From NCBI GenBank assembly GCA_002633025.1, contig NMRB01001028.1:52423-116422 (forward strand): a stretch of DNA of 64,000 bases. Reading direction: 5' to 3'. This stretch comes from Notospermus geniculatus. Its lineage: Eukaryota; Nemertea; Pilidiophora; Heteronemertea; Lineidae. Position numbers and translations under genes: made by a program. The notes under the pieces are model-generated. The model was not told the origin of the DNA. It made no database searches and saw only the letters and a program-made list of their open reading frames with translations. Below are positions 42,656-53,090 of the stretch, in pieces (the first letter of the stretch is position 1; every line of letters begins with the position of its first letter).

Positions 42656-42990
42656 TTATTTCTCAACAACCTACACTTAAATTCCATTCCACCACGTTAC
42701 ACCTAAATTCCATTCCATCAAGTTAGACACATAAATTCCATTCCATCCATTTAAATTCCATCTCATTACACAAAAAAATCCATCCCATCTCATTACACTT
42801 AAAATCCATTCCATCACTTTTCACTTAAATTCCATTTTATCACTTTACACTTAAATTCCATCCCATCACGTTACATTTAAATTCCATTCCATCTGATTAC
42901 ACGTAGGCTAAAATCCATTCCACCACGTTACACTTAAATTCCATTCCATCTCTTTACACTTAAAATCCATTCCACCACGTTACACTACCT
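42656..42990. repeat. Minisatellite, AAATTCCATTCCATCACGTT units
   Basis: About a dozen variable units of 24-30 bases share TTAAATTCCATTCCA and a CACTTTACAC or CACGTTACAC tail. It is non-coding. Confidence 0.9.
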
Positions 42991-42999
42991 AATAAAATA

Positions 43000-43250
43000 A
43001 TAATGTGTGGGTTTATAGTGCCTTTTACATTTAAGTGTCAAGGCACTTCACAACATTATTACCCAGCCTATGATTCAGAAACCTTTCTGTAGAAACCAAG
43101 GGCAGCCACAATACGGCGCACACGATGGACATTTCAGGCCAGTTGAGAGTTACAGAGTGACACGGCCGGGGATCGAACCCGCGACCTTCCGATCACGAGT
43201 CCACAGCCCCAACAATTATGCCACCGCGCTCCCCTCGTGTTATTATTTTG
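43000..43250 (-). repeat. tRNA-derived SINE
   Basis: On the minus strand the head AGCGCGGTGGCATAATTGTT, then GGTCGCGGGTTCGATCCCCG (B box), leads to a body with AAGTGCCTTGACACTTAAA and CCACACATTATTATTTTA. It differs from the SINE family at 46838. Confidence 0.75.
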
Positions 43251-43262
43251 GATACCCATATC

Positions 43263-43656
43263 TAGACTCGGGACCCAGTCGTTGTGTCGCTCCGGCCGCC
43301 GCGCTACACTCCACAAACGACTGGGAAAGCAAGCTGCAAAATCAGCGGCTAGCGTACCGACGACCGCAACGCCCGTCTCGACGAATGAAATTGCCCGAAA
43401 GCAATCTACTAGGGAAAATCTGGCACACTTTTGATTGGTTGTTATTTCTGTGGATGATGTACCGATAATCAGCTGCTTTGGCATCTTGCAACGAGCAGCC
43501 GACGGCCGTTCAAGACGCAGTTTCTGATTGGCTGAACTCATTCATATCCGTTGTGATCGTCGGTTCGCTAGCCGCTGATTTTGAGCTTGCTTTCCCAGTC
43601 GTTTGTGGAGTGTAGCGCGGCGGCCGGAGAGACACAACGACTGGGTCCCGTGTCTA
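43263..43656. mobile_element. MULE-like MITE with 9-bp target duplication
   Basis: TAGACTCGGGACCCAGTCGT opens it and its complement closes it at ACGGGTCTA-like CCGTGTCTA; arms are about 110 bp. ACCCATATC is duplicated exactly at 43254-43262 and 43657-43665. This clean 9-bp duplication ties the family (also at 23110 and 25052) to Mutator-like transposition. Confidence 0.9.
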
Positions 43657-43856
43657 ACCCATATCGGGCTAATTTTGACAAACGGATAGATGGCTGCTGT
43701 GATGCCACGTGGTTGAAATTCTGACGTTTTCGTTGGCGATTTTACAGGTCTCCCCGAAATCACCCCAAAGCTTGTTCGAATTTTAGACATTTTTGTTCTA
43801 TGGCCCTTAAATCAACCAGAAACTTAGTAAATTGAAACAAAGTTAATCGGTAACAA
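43657..43856. other. No gene seen
   Basis: Short spacer with no feature beyond the target duplication at its left end. Confidence 0.4.
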
Positions 43857-44270
43857 CTACATTATATAAATTACATTGTGGTACGTTCTGTTTTGGGGTA
43901 AAGGGATGACAACTAGGACACACGCCTTGGTTTGTAGCAGTTTTTCAAGGGCAGTTGGCATGAAATGAAAAATCAGCGACTTGCCAAAGCCCGTGGGCAG
44001 GACTCCCATCACATCCTTTCCCTGCAACAAGTATTTTTTAAGCACAGTTCTTGCTCCCGTTTGAGAGGAGGTCATTTTTCTCTCGTCATTTGTGATTTGG
44101 CACGAATCATCAGTAACCTGTAAAATGAACATTGCAATCCCCATTGACTGACGGTTTGCATAGGCTTTCATTTTCTGATTTTGATTTTGAATGGAAAATG
44201 GGGAGGGAAAAAATGAAAAATGACTAGTTGATCTCTGCGTAACAGCAGCCTTATGTAGAAAATGGAGCAT
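43857..44270 (-). pseudogene. RecQ-like helicase fragment
   Basis: The useful part (about 43900-44070) reads ARTVLKKYLLQGKDVMGVLP, then TGFGKSLIFHFMP and ACVLVVIPL. TGFGKS is the Walker A loop and VVIPL the motif Ia region of RecQ-type DNA helicases. The remaining helicase motifs are absent, and the upstream third of the frame looks unrelated. Short RecQ-like genes of this kind are abundant in marine invertebrate genomes, often as transposon cargo; I infer a dead fragment. Words flanking it (CGTCATTTGTGATTTGGCAC) recur at 59169. Confidence 0.6.
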
Positions 44271-44962
44271 ATTCCTTCGACGAAAATCTTAAGACAGTTC
44301 ACCGTCATCAATTTCCATCCAATTTAAGTCTCCTTTATACTTCTCCAATTCTGTCATTGAAGGGTCATTAACTCAATAACATTTTCCGTCTGATGAGCTC
44401 ATTTGGATAGAGTTTACTCTGATTTCAGTGACGCAAGAAACGGCCGATAGTTTCCGATGGCTGCGTTGTCCATCGAAAGCCAATTTAAAATACTTTCACA
44501 AGATGGCCGCTGCAACCTAGGACCTAATTTTTCACCTATCATTTGTGATGTGGGGCAAATCATTAGTAATGTCTTGGAGGAATTATCAGTATAATTCCTC
44601 CAAGCTCTAAGTGACCATTTTATTGGCATGATTTGAGCTTGTAACGGAATTTTTTTTCTTAAAAGTTCCATGGTCTGAAACCACTTGAATGTGAGGCTTT
44701 AATTTAAAAGCTCCTCCAAGAGTGTTAAAAACACTCTCCGAATACTTCCCGTTTGGGGGTAGCAGGTTTCTAAGACGTTAGGACGACTACGACTCAGGCA
44801 TCTGTAGTCAAGCTTCTGCGGTCCAAAGCGATGTAGAGTGCCCGTCCAGGAATGCCTGGTACAGAACCATTTTGTTTGCTGAAATAAGATTTAAGAATCA
44901 CGAGTTTGATCTACACTCGACGAATACTTGAATACTTGAATTGATGTCGTTTGTGGTCTAAG
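44271..44962. other. No gene; decayed repeat
   Basis: CATTTGTGATGTGGGGCAAA at about 44538 echoes CATTTGTGATTTGGCACGAA at 44087, so this may be a second decayed copy of the same repeat. No exon is supported. Confidence 0.4.
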
Positions 44963-45150
44963 CAGGTGTAAAAGAATCTAATGTTCCCCGATATGTGATG
45001 TCCCCCAACAATTTACGGATTAAGTGGCACCATTCAATGGACTCTAGAGAGACCAAGACCCTTAATCCTGTGACAAACCAGGCGCGGATCCAGAGGGGGG
45101 GTTTTGGGGGTCGTCGTGACCCCCCCCCCCCCNAGCGTATTGTTTCTAAT
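44963..45150. mobile_element. Truncated LL copy joined to a hAT-like tip
   Basis: GGTGTAAAAGAATCTAATGT to CTTAATCCTGTGACAAACCA is the left part of family LL. It breaks into GGCGCGGATCCAGAGGGG at 45081, the tip of the element seen complete at 58785-58955. A C-run with an N at 45133 suggests local assembly trouble. Confidence 0.65.
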
Positions 45151-45448
45151 TAAAGGTGCTCTAGTTCGAATTGTAAACATTACGGTGTGCCACCTATTGT
45201 CAACTTCTGGTACTAACAAATCAGATAAAATCGAATTAAATCTCGCCTTTCACAACTTTTTGTTTGTTTTTGAGCGTAAAATCATAAATATATTTCAGTT
45301 ACAAGAATCAAGATGGATATAAAAATAGATAACATTAATGTTTTGGTATACACGGTGCTGCCACCTGTCCGAGAAAAAAATAACTATTATAATCAACCAT
45401 GTAAATAAACAAACTGTAATGTTTACAATTCGAACTAGAGCACCTTTA
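45151..45448. mobile_element. TIR element, 298 bp
   Basis: TAAAGGTGCTCTAGTTCGAA opens it and TTCGAACTAGAGCACCTTTA closes it; the arms continue through TTGTAAACATTAC. The interior is AT-rich and non-coding. Confidence 0.85.
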
Positions 45449-45599
45449 AAGGAAAGATCTAATTCTGTATCCGTCGTTGGGTATTCGAAAAACCTGGATG
45501 ACTGGATTTACAGACTTGTGCCTCATTGCTCACCGCCACCTGAACTAGTTTATTAAAGCTGATTAACTACATGAACAAAAACAGATGATTCCAGCTTTG

Positions 45600-45900
45600 A
45601 AAAAAGACCACCACGCCACGGTGGTGGTTAAAGTGGCCTATCCACGTGCAATATTATTGCAAAATATGGGAATCAAAGTTGGCAATACCAGGGAGTTTTC
45701 GCAAAGCCCCCGAAACGCCAACGCCAACGCCAAACTCATTGTTCGATGCCACGAAGAGAGCACCGAACAAAAGGATAGACGTTCGCGTTGACGTTTCGGA
45801 GGCTTTGCGAAAAATCGGTATTATTGTCAATCTTTTTTCCATCCATCGACACTACCGGGATTCGAACCCACGCCTACCCAGGCGGTTTGAAGTTGTTGAA
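45600..45900. repeat. Foldback repeat plus tRNA-like B box
   Basis: TTTTCGCAAAGCCCCCGAAA at 45699 pairs with TTTCGGAGGCTTTGCGAAAA at 45794, and CAACGCCAACGCC with the complementary GCGTTGACG. At 45857-45875, minus strand, GGGTTCGAATCCCGG is a B box of a tRNA-like repeat. Confidence 0.6.
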
Positions 45901-46430
45901 ATATGTAGTATAGTTCAAGCAACATTTATGCATTCAAAAAACACAACGCTCATCTGACGTTCATCAACGTCATAAGGTATCATTACATCCACGTTGAGGG
46001 CAATATTCTTATTTTATTTCTTTGCCCATTATCATTACTTATAATCATTTAAATATATTCTTTTACAAATACATACATATCACGCGAGTCATGTACATAT
46101 TTGTTGCTCATATCTTGTACAATGCGTTTCTTCGAAAATGTATATTCAAATAACAAGACTTTGGCATTTGTTGTTGCTGAAGTTTTTGCCATTTTACCAT
46201 ATTTCAACAGAGCACAAGCACTAAAGAATCCTGACCTACCTCATACTCACTTTCCGTACAACTTCACTGAGTTCAGGTCAAGACTCGGCTTCTCCTCCCT
46301 TGACCTTCACGCAAGCAAACCACATTCCGTGTTCAAGGATTTCACCGGCCCCAAAAATAGTAACCAATCACGGCAAAGCTTGCATCGGTAGCTCGGTTAT
46401 GATGACAAGATGGCGGGCTCGATGAAACTT
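45901..46430. other. No supported gene
   Basis: An open frame at 46101-46391 (MRFFENVYSNNKTLAFVVAE) lies upstream of the helicase remnant on the same strand but shows no known motif. CAAGATGGCGGGC at 46410-46422 resembles a TISU start element. Confidence 0.35.
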
Positions 46431-46636
46431 TATTCGAATGCAAAGTATCCGTGGAAGGACTTAAAAATACTCGAAAAGAAGTCGTGGAGGCAATATTCGA
46501 TGGAGATTATTTGTTAGTCTGTTGTAGGACTGGCAGTGGGAAGTCATTATGTACCAGCAGGTTAGTGTTGTTCGCTACGACGTTGAACGGCGTACTCGTA
46601 TTGGATAAATTATCGCGAGAGAACCGAGGCTTCTGA
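46431..46636 (+). pseudogene. RecQ-like helicase N-terminal fragment
   Basis: The frame reads VEGLKNTRKEVVEAIFDGDY, then LLVCCRTGSGKSLC, the pre-motif and Walker A region of RecQ-type helicases (TGSGKS). It ends soon after at a stop. The ATG in CAAGATGGCGGGC upstream is in another frame, so the copy is frameshifted or the start is coincidental. It is not obviously the same copy as the minus-strand fragment at 43857-44270. Confidence 0.5.
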
Positions 46637-46837
46637 TTGGTCGCACGAGAAAATCCCAAAGCGTTGAACACGGAATCTGGCTGCCTGTTGCAGAGTGTAG
46701 GAAGAGTAACCGCGATTTCTACACGATGCATTATGCAGAATGTTTCCGTACGGATCTATACCAGTCTATCAGGCTCCGTCACTTGGGCGCTATCTCTTGA
46801 TATACAAATCTATCTAGATTGAATACAGTATTTTTGT

Positions 46838-47122
46838 ATTTGTACTATTTGTACTTCATTTTTCCGTCAGGGCCGACGCTATAGCATTATTGGCCCTGGT
46901 AAGTACGGAGGAGGCCATCTCAAGCTACTCATGTTCCTCACTTGGATGGGGTATTTTACATGCCCTTGCAAAGACACAAGGTACAAGGCACCACGGCTTA
47001 CTGTCCCATGCGACGGACGTGAAGAGCCGGGAATGAAATCCCATATGGCCCGGGCTGGATTCGAACCCGGGACCTGCCGCTTGCTAAGCGGACGTGATAA
47101 CCACTAGGCTATCAGGCTCCTC
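46838..47122 (-). repeat. Complete tRNA-derived SINE
   Basis: Minus strand, 5' to 3': head GGAGCCTGATAGCCTAGTGG (A box), a TTAGCAA loop with AGC at the anticodon position, CCCGGGTTCGAATCCAGCC (B box), then a body with GCCGTGGTGCCTTGT, ATGGCCTCCTCCGTACTTAC and GGCCCTGACGG, and a TACAAATACAAA tail. The acceptor arm does not close, so it is a SINE. Fragments lie at 10566, 28290, 31257 and 52497. Confidence 0.88.
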
Positions 47123-47198
47123 AGAATACAGTGGCGCCGCTAAACAGACTGGTAGTCTATCATGTTCTGGAGGTACTTCGAAGGGTGTTTGCACTTCA

Positions 47199-47328
47199 GG
47201 GCCCGTATGCATAAAGGTGGAATAAGGGAGGCAGAGCTCTTTCCAGGTATAACTTAACGTTAAACTTAATGTTATAAGTTATACCTGGAATAAGCTCTAC
47301 CTCCTTTATTCCACCTGCATACGAGCCC
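47199..47328. mobile_element. Palindromic MITE family G, copy 1
   Basis: GGGCCCGTATGCATAAAGGT opens it; the right arm ends CCTGCATACGAGCCC. CCAGGTATAACTT pairs with AAGTTATACCTGG at the centre. Confidence 0.8.
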
Positions 47329-47409
47329 AGTAGACCACCATACTGCGGCGCTGTGGTGGTTTTGCTCATGCAGTTCAGCTTTAATGAATTAGTTCAGGCA
47401 GCAGTGAGG

Positions 47410-48040
47410 AATGATAGTCGGGTCAAAATATGAAATATATGGCCCACACCCCAAAAAAATTGCAACAAAATGTTTTATTGTTTTAAATGCTAAGGTAGAC
47501 CATACTGAGCTCCAGAAAAAAAGTCTCCGGAAATCTGACCCCGGGAAAGGGGTTAATTTGCAATTTGCAATCTGGAACTGACTTTATCATTGGGCCCAAG
47601 AACAGAGCTTTGTACAGGAGAATGGGAACCGATGTACAACTAACTTATGAACGGTTGGATTTACACCCCATAATGGGTCAAAATACATAAAAATCGCCAT
47701 TTCCAATAAAGTAACTAGTTAAAAACTACAAAAACATGTTTTTTCGATTAAGAGGCACCATGTTTCTATCTGTTTGTAATACATTTATGGGGTGTAAATC
47801 CAACCGTTCATAAGTTAGTTGTACATCGGTTCCCATTCTCCTGTACAAAGTTGTGTTCTTGGGCCCAATGATAAAGTCAGTTTCAAATTGCAAATTGCAA
47901 AATTAACCCCTTTACCGGGGTCAGACTTCCGGATACTTTTTTTCTGGAGCTCAGTATGGCCTACCTCAGCATTTAAAACAATAAAATGTTTTGTTGCAAT
48001 TTGTTTATGGGTCCAATCTTATATTGACCCGACTATGAGT
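47410..48040. mobile_element. Long inverted-repeat element, family V
   Basis: Arms of about 270 bp run from GATAGTCGGGTCAA to TTGACCCGACTAT. Paired phrases include ATTGCAACAAAATGTTTTAT, GAGCTCCAGAAAAAAAG and GTGTAAATCCAACCGTTCAT, each with its complement. It is related to 22060-22395 and 53796-53940, and non-coding. Confidence 0.88.
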
Positions 48041-48144
48041 CGCAATCCAGTAAATCCAGTCATCCAGGTTTTTCGAATACCCTCCGTGGTCACCTTGCTA
48101 ATAGCAAAATCTGTTCCTGTGAGGTCGATCATGAACGACCCTGA

Positions 48145-48470
48145 TTTCTGGTGACGAACAGGCTTTCTGCAGTTCAAGCAGTAACCATAATGTATATCTA
48201 TATGTCCTTGCTTTCCACTTCGTTTGACTTTCTTAATGAAAAGTTCATCGTCCATGACCATCAAAGTCTTGTGAAAAGCAATAGTAAGATTGACTGATGC
48301 ACTATGTACACTTCTCAGCATCAGTTTATCTACACCAGTTTTCTTCGAATATCCTGTGAACACACTGACCAAATTTGATCAGGTTTGTGTTATATGAAAT
48401 TTTCCTTGGTCAAGTAATTCCAACGGTTTTGAGTGATTGCTTTCACGGTATGGTGTAAAACTCAACTTTT
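48145..48470. repeat. Dispersed repeat, inverted copy at 49757
   Basis: CAGGTTTGTGTTATATGAAA, TTGGTCAAGTAATTCCAAC and TGAGTGATTGCTTTCAC reappear in reverse complement at 49757-50060. A minus-strand open frame (48019-48372) overlaps it, but similar copies lack that frame. Confidence 0.75.
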
Positions 48471-48548
48471 TTATTCTCAATTGATTTTTTTTCAAACACA
48501 TCCGGGAATTAAAGATAGTCTTTTCTTAAACACTAATTGTGGAAGTTC

Positions 48549-48661
48549 CAGGCCCCGTATTCATAAAACTACTTAAGTCTAAGTATGACACTTATCCTTT
48601 GTTCAACACAAAAGATAAGTATCATACTTAGACTTAAGTAGCTTTATGAATACGGCGCCTG
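48549..48661. mobile_element. Palindromic MITE family H
   Basis: GGCCCCGTATTCATAAAACT pairs with AGCTTTATGAATACGGCGCC, and CTTAAGTCTAAGTATGA with its complement. Centre TTTGTTCAACACAAA. Confidence 0.85.
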
Positions 48662-48709
48662 GACTGGTACATTTATTCAGCGTTCTTGATGATATAGACG
48701 TTTTTCAAT

Positions 48710-48855
48710 GATTTGTAATAGAGTTGTTGTCTATTCATGACTGTTGAAGGCACCGAACTGTTGCTGTACTTTGCAAGTATTGTCACCCTACAGTGAACTG
48801 TTTGAAGTGCCCAACTGTTATGAATAGACAACAACTCTATTGCAAATTCATGACA
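48710..48855. mobile_element. Foldback element
   Basis: AATAGAGTTGTTGTCTATTC pairs with GAATAGACAACAACTCTATT, and CTGTTGAAGGCACC with the diverged GAAGTGCCCAAC region. Confidence 0.7.
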
Positions 48856-48956
48856 CTGAGTTTCACTTGTGCCAAGGTCCTTAGTCAGCGAGCACCCTAG
48901 GCTTGTTTTATAAAGTCCTTATTCATAGTCAATTGGCTTATAACTCGTCCCCGAAT

Positions 48957-49128
48957 AATAGGAGCTGTCAGCGAGTTGACCACTAGGTGTCACTAGGGCC
49001 CAATTCAATGCATCTAGCGGACCCAGTCATTATCGATCGAGCAGCGATCATAATAGATTTCCTGTACATTTGGTCCGCTAAGACTGTGCTGCCATCTGTT
49101 AGCAATATGCGCGGCTGACTGCTCCTAT
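48957..49128. repeat. Dispersed repeat, inverted copy of 21438
   Basis: AGCGGACCCAGTCATT and AATATGCGCGGCTGACTGCT are reverse complements of phrases at 21438-21605. Confidence 0.75.
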
Positions 49129-49439
49129 TTGTGATCGCCCCAGTAACTTTTCAGATTGGGACAATCTTTCATTGATCCTCTGGTGAGGTTAGATGTACAT
49201 GTAGGCGTATAATGTATAACATGACTTATCCGGCCACCACGGTCATCATGCCAAACACGCGAATTATTGAATAAACACGATCCAGGCCAAGTTATGAAAG
49301 ACCTAGTCAGGGTTACACATCACTTGTGAGTTTCTTTTCAACGGCAGACCACAGTTTTAGTCCACAGTAGGCCCACCGCGGGATAACCATTACGATGCTT
49401 TACTAGGCCCAGGACGATTTATAGTGAACATGTAACCCT

Positions 49440-49547
49440 GGGCCCGTATGCATAAAGGTGGAATAAGCTTATTCCAGGTATAACTTCACGTTATAACATT
49501 AAGTTAAACCTGGAATAAGCTTATTCCACCTTTATGCATACGGGCCC
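49440..49547. mobile_element. Palindromic MITE family G, copy 2
   Basis: GGGCCCGTATGCATAAAGGT pairs with ACCTTTATGCATACGGGCCC, and AATAAGCTTATTCCAGG with its complement. The outer arms are exact. Confidence 0.88.
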
Positions 49548-49756
49548 TGAAGTTTTCCTTTCATATGCAACAAACCGTGTCAAAATTGGTGCGGTAGTAT
49601 TTGAAATATTCAAGATATCAAGTGTAGATAAACATCATTCAATGCCTGTACATAGTCAATACATTAAATATGGCTTGTGTGCAGTTTTGATATTGTTGAT
49701 GATGATTTCCACCTAGATGCCGCCGTCAATCCAAGCGGCCACAGTGCCACTGGTAC

Positions 49757-50060
49757 TATTTTTCACAAAAACTGTTATGATTTTCTGAATGGAGCTTAAC
49801 AGGTCTGTTTCTTATAAATGTTTTCAAAATGCATTGCTGAAATCCGAAGACTTTCACACAAAATAAAAAAGTTGATTTTGTAGCCTTTTTTGACGTCGTG
49901 TAGCCTTTTTTGGTGTCGTGAAAGCAATCACTCAAAACTGTTGGAATTATTTGACCAAGGCATGGAAATTTCATAACACAAGCCGGATCAAATTTGGCAT
50001 ATTTGTTCAAACGATATTCGAAGAAAACAGGGTAGATAAATTATGCTGAGGGGTGTACAT
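49757..50060. repeat. Dispersed repeat, inverted copy of 48145
   Basis: GTGAAAGCAATCACTCAAAA and TTTCATAACACAAGCC are complements of phrases at 48355-48445. A small internal duplication of GTAGCCTTTTTTG occurs near 49881-49910. Confidence 0.75.
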
Positions 50061-50715
50061 CATGTAAATGTATAATTTAAAATGGCTTTGGAATGGTAAC
50101 AGGTAAAATCCCAAAAGTAAAAACCATTATCTTGAAGCTAGGTAAAAACGAACCAACGTCATAACGTCAGGCTCTTGTCTGTTAAATGCTGGTGACCCAC
50201 CGGCTTTAGGATGAGTTTACGATGATTAGTTTGCGATTAGTTACGACACTACGAATCGCAAACTCGTTCTAAACTAGGCGTAAGCAAAATAAAGTGCCCT
50301 TGAAGCTAATCTACTGAAAAATACGGCTCCGACGGAATGATACCCTGTTTTTGCGTCGTCGGAAGGATATGACGTTAGAGGGCGTAGCATCACGTGACGT
50401 CATTCTGGACGTGGGATTGGACAAACGGTCAAATCAAACACGTTTGATCTCGATGTAAAGTCGTTACGAATAAACTATAGTGCGTCACCATAAATTATCG
50501 CTGGATCCGTCATCTCCGCGCGTTATGTCCATTGCACAGGAAGGGTTTTCCTTTTTTGTCCTGTTGATGCCAAAAATTATGTGTCAAAACATTTCAGCAA
50601 TTTGTTTCACCAAGAAATGTAGGCCTTTCAGGCCATCGCAGGTGAGAAAGTGCAGTTTGAATGGGGAAACCCGGGATTATCGGTCGTCGGCCGTGACGGC
50701 CAAATTGAGGTCAAC
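50061..50715. other. No gene; fragment of GTGGATCA foldback
   Basis: At about 50195-50285, GATTAGTTTGCGATTAGTTA and CGAATCGCAAACTCGTTCTA match the family at 6906. The rest holds short frames only. AGAGGGCGTAGCATCACGTGACGTC near 50379 contains CACGTGACGTC, an E-box/CRE-like word of unknown meaning. Confidence 0.45.
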
Positions 50716-50823
50716 ATGGCGGATGTATCCTTGGCGACGGAGAATATGTCGGAATTCGGCAATGTCGCTCGACAAACACAAGCCCCAAAAATATTTTCCT
50801 TCCGTGATAGGAAAGGGTTTTAG
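50716..50823 (+). CDS. Possible 35-aa ORF or first exon
   Basis: ATG in TCAACATGGCGGATG opens MADVSLATENMSEFGNVARQ and ends after FRDRKGF. The start context and acidic-polar start look like a real N-terminus, and GTTTTAG/GTGGTT overlaps the stop as a possible donor. There is no homology that I recognise, and chance is likely. Confidence 0.2.
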   Translation: MADVSLATENMSEFGNVARQTQAPKIFSFRDRKGF

Positions 50824-51365
50824 GTGGTTATATTGCTGACACATTTATTTTTATAAAATCATCTTCCAAATATCCACTGACAGCGTCAGCTCATGGCGGC
50901 CCTGGTCAAAAGTGCATTGAAATCGCGTTCGCATTTTTCGGCGGCTGCGTTCACGCATTACACTGATTACTTAATGATTATTTTGTGATATTTCGATGAA
51001 ATATTTATTCAGGATTATAGATATGTATGGAATATTGTCAGTCAAATGACAAAGGAAGAGGAAATCACTTGATTTCACAACAAGGCCCTCTGAAATTTCG
51101 GCCAAACATGTAAACTTCGGCGATAATTTTACGTCACGGACTATAGTGGTCAACAGAAATCAAGCGTGAACGCAAATATGGAGTTTCCGCATCGTCACGA
51201 ATTAGATGTCTAGGCTGGGTCGTTCAAAACACTTGTGCTATTTTTGGCTTATCTCTTAAGGGCAAGCTGACGTTGTGAATTTTTGGAAAGTGGTCAGACG
51301 TTGTAAATAAATCATGTCAGTAAAATACCATAAAAGTAGAAGTAATATGACGAAAATAGTGAGCT
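50824..51365. other. No gene seen
   Basis: Short frames only, with no clear inverted repeat. Confidence 0.4.
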
Positions 51366-51476
51366 TCTGCAAGCGCCCAGTTAGGCTCTACGACGACGTT
51401 TATCTATTGTGTGAGTGCAGCCAAACAATAGATAAACGTAGTCGTATGGCCTAACCGGGTGCTTGCAGAAGCTCTC
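51366..51476. mobile_element. Palindromic MITE family P, copy 1
   Basis: GCTTCTGCAAGCGCCCAGTT pairs with AACCGGGTGCTTGCAGAAGC, and GTTTATCTATTGT with ACAATAGATAAAC. Copy 2 is at 59928-60046. Confidence 0.85.
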
Positions 51477-51849
51477 TAATGAAGGCACCTGCGGGGTCTA
51501 TCAGTCAAAAGGAATTGAATGAGACGCGTCTTAGAACGCACCGACTAATTAGCCAATAAGCTAGTGAAACAAAAGACTAGTATTCGGAACTTTCCCAAGA
51601 AATGTTACATTTTGAAGATCAAATGTGTCATAAAGTTCGATGTTTTTTCTACTTAGTCCACCCCTTTTGATAGCAATATTTTCAACAGGTAGAGAGTACT
51701 CCGCACATGAATTCTATGAATGCTCCCACAATTTCCGAGACAGGGCAGCCATGGCACTTGTGGGTTTTACTTCTTGGAACTACTTTAATATACTGAGGGT
51801 GTATGGTGTACATGAAGTGCAGGTCCAGACACCCTCTCATTCAATTCCT

Positions 51850-52345
51850 TATAGCCGTTTTTACACTACGCAGAATTTTGGCCCGGATGAACCGTGCCGT
51901 GCTCGACCCGGGCCAGGCCCGCCTCAGAAAGAGCATTTTACCCCATTTACACTGCACCATGAAAACCGCGCCAATATCTGAATCGCCGGCTCTCCTTTCT
52001 GTGGAGGTACGAAATCTCCGTCATTTTCAATATGGCTGCGCCCATGATCATTCGCGGCAATGACGTATTGAGTTCAAGGCCGATAAATGAGCATGCGCAT
52101 TCACTAAAGGCGAGTCATTCAAGTGGGCGGAGCCCAGTAGCGTGTTTACACTGTGCAGTTTTCCAGCAGAACCGTGCTCGACCCGGGTCGAACCCACCTC
52201 CTGTTGGGGGGTTCGGCCCGGATGAAAGTAGCACCGTGCCGAGCCCAGTTGTGCCGTGCCAACCCATTTACACTATCACCTTTTTTGCTGCGCCGTGCTC
52301 GACCCGGGTCGAGCACGGCTGAAAACACGTAGTGTAAAAGGGGCC
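51850..52345. mobile_element. CTCGACCCGGG-rich foldback element
   Basis: CCGTTTTTACACTACGCAG at the left and GAAAACACGTAGTGTAAAAG at the right are complementary. GTGCTCGACCCGGG and its complements recur several times inside. It is non-coding, although frames are open on both strands because of the motif. Confidence 0.7.
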
Positions 52346-53090
52346 TTTGACTACTGATACAGATAGACCCCGCAAGTGCCTTCATTTTCGTCATATATAA
52401 ACTTGTACTTTTATGGTGTTTTGACATGTTCCAAAAATTTACAACGACACCTTCCCCTTAAAAGTGGCGTTCGTCTATTACGCGATCATGTCAATTGAGA
52501 TAACAAAACGGTATTGTATTTTGTATTTTTCATTTTTTCCGTCAGGGCCGACGCTAACAAAACGGTGAATTGGAATGAACTTGCACTTCTTCTATGCAAT
52601 GAACTTTCTGGTGTAGAATCAGTATGCCACTTTCGCTTTATCAAGAAAATAATTATTCGTAACTAGAAAATAATTGTGTTTGGATACGTATTTTGCATAA
52701 ATGAACAACATTCTAATACAAATGAATATTTATTTCCTTTGTTGATTTCGTTTTATAGTGGATTTCGCAATCTTGCGGTGCTGTCGTTTACCCATCAAAT
52801 TACCAGGCATTTACCAATCAAGTGTAGGTTACCAGTCATATTGACTGGTACTTGAATGGTGTTTTCACCGGTCACTATACCAATGATTGTGCACCGATTT
52901 TCGCGCCCCATGTGTGCATGAGTGACGTGACGTTGTAGTGCATCCAACACATGCCGATGCATTGCGACGTCAGTGACGCGGGTAGATAAACATGGTCCGC
53001 AATTTATGGTACATAACTAGAGACGTAATCTAATGGCAATCTAATCGTAACATCGTCGTAAAGCCGGTGGATCACCCGCGTTAAGGCCAC
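52346..53090. other. No gene; SINE scrap at 52497-52557
   Basis: TTTTTCCGTCAGGGCCGACGC near 52538 (20-base core) is the SINE tail word, interrupted by ordinary sequence. At about 53010-53090, GTCGTAAAGCCGGTGGATCA is the tip of the 6906-type element. Confidence 0.5.

Noticed and set aside
46101-46391. 96-codon frame as part of the helicase gene
   Set aside because: It shows no helicase motif and is separated from the TGSGKS frame by stops.
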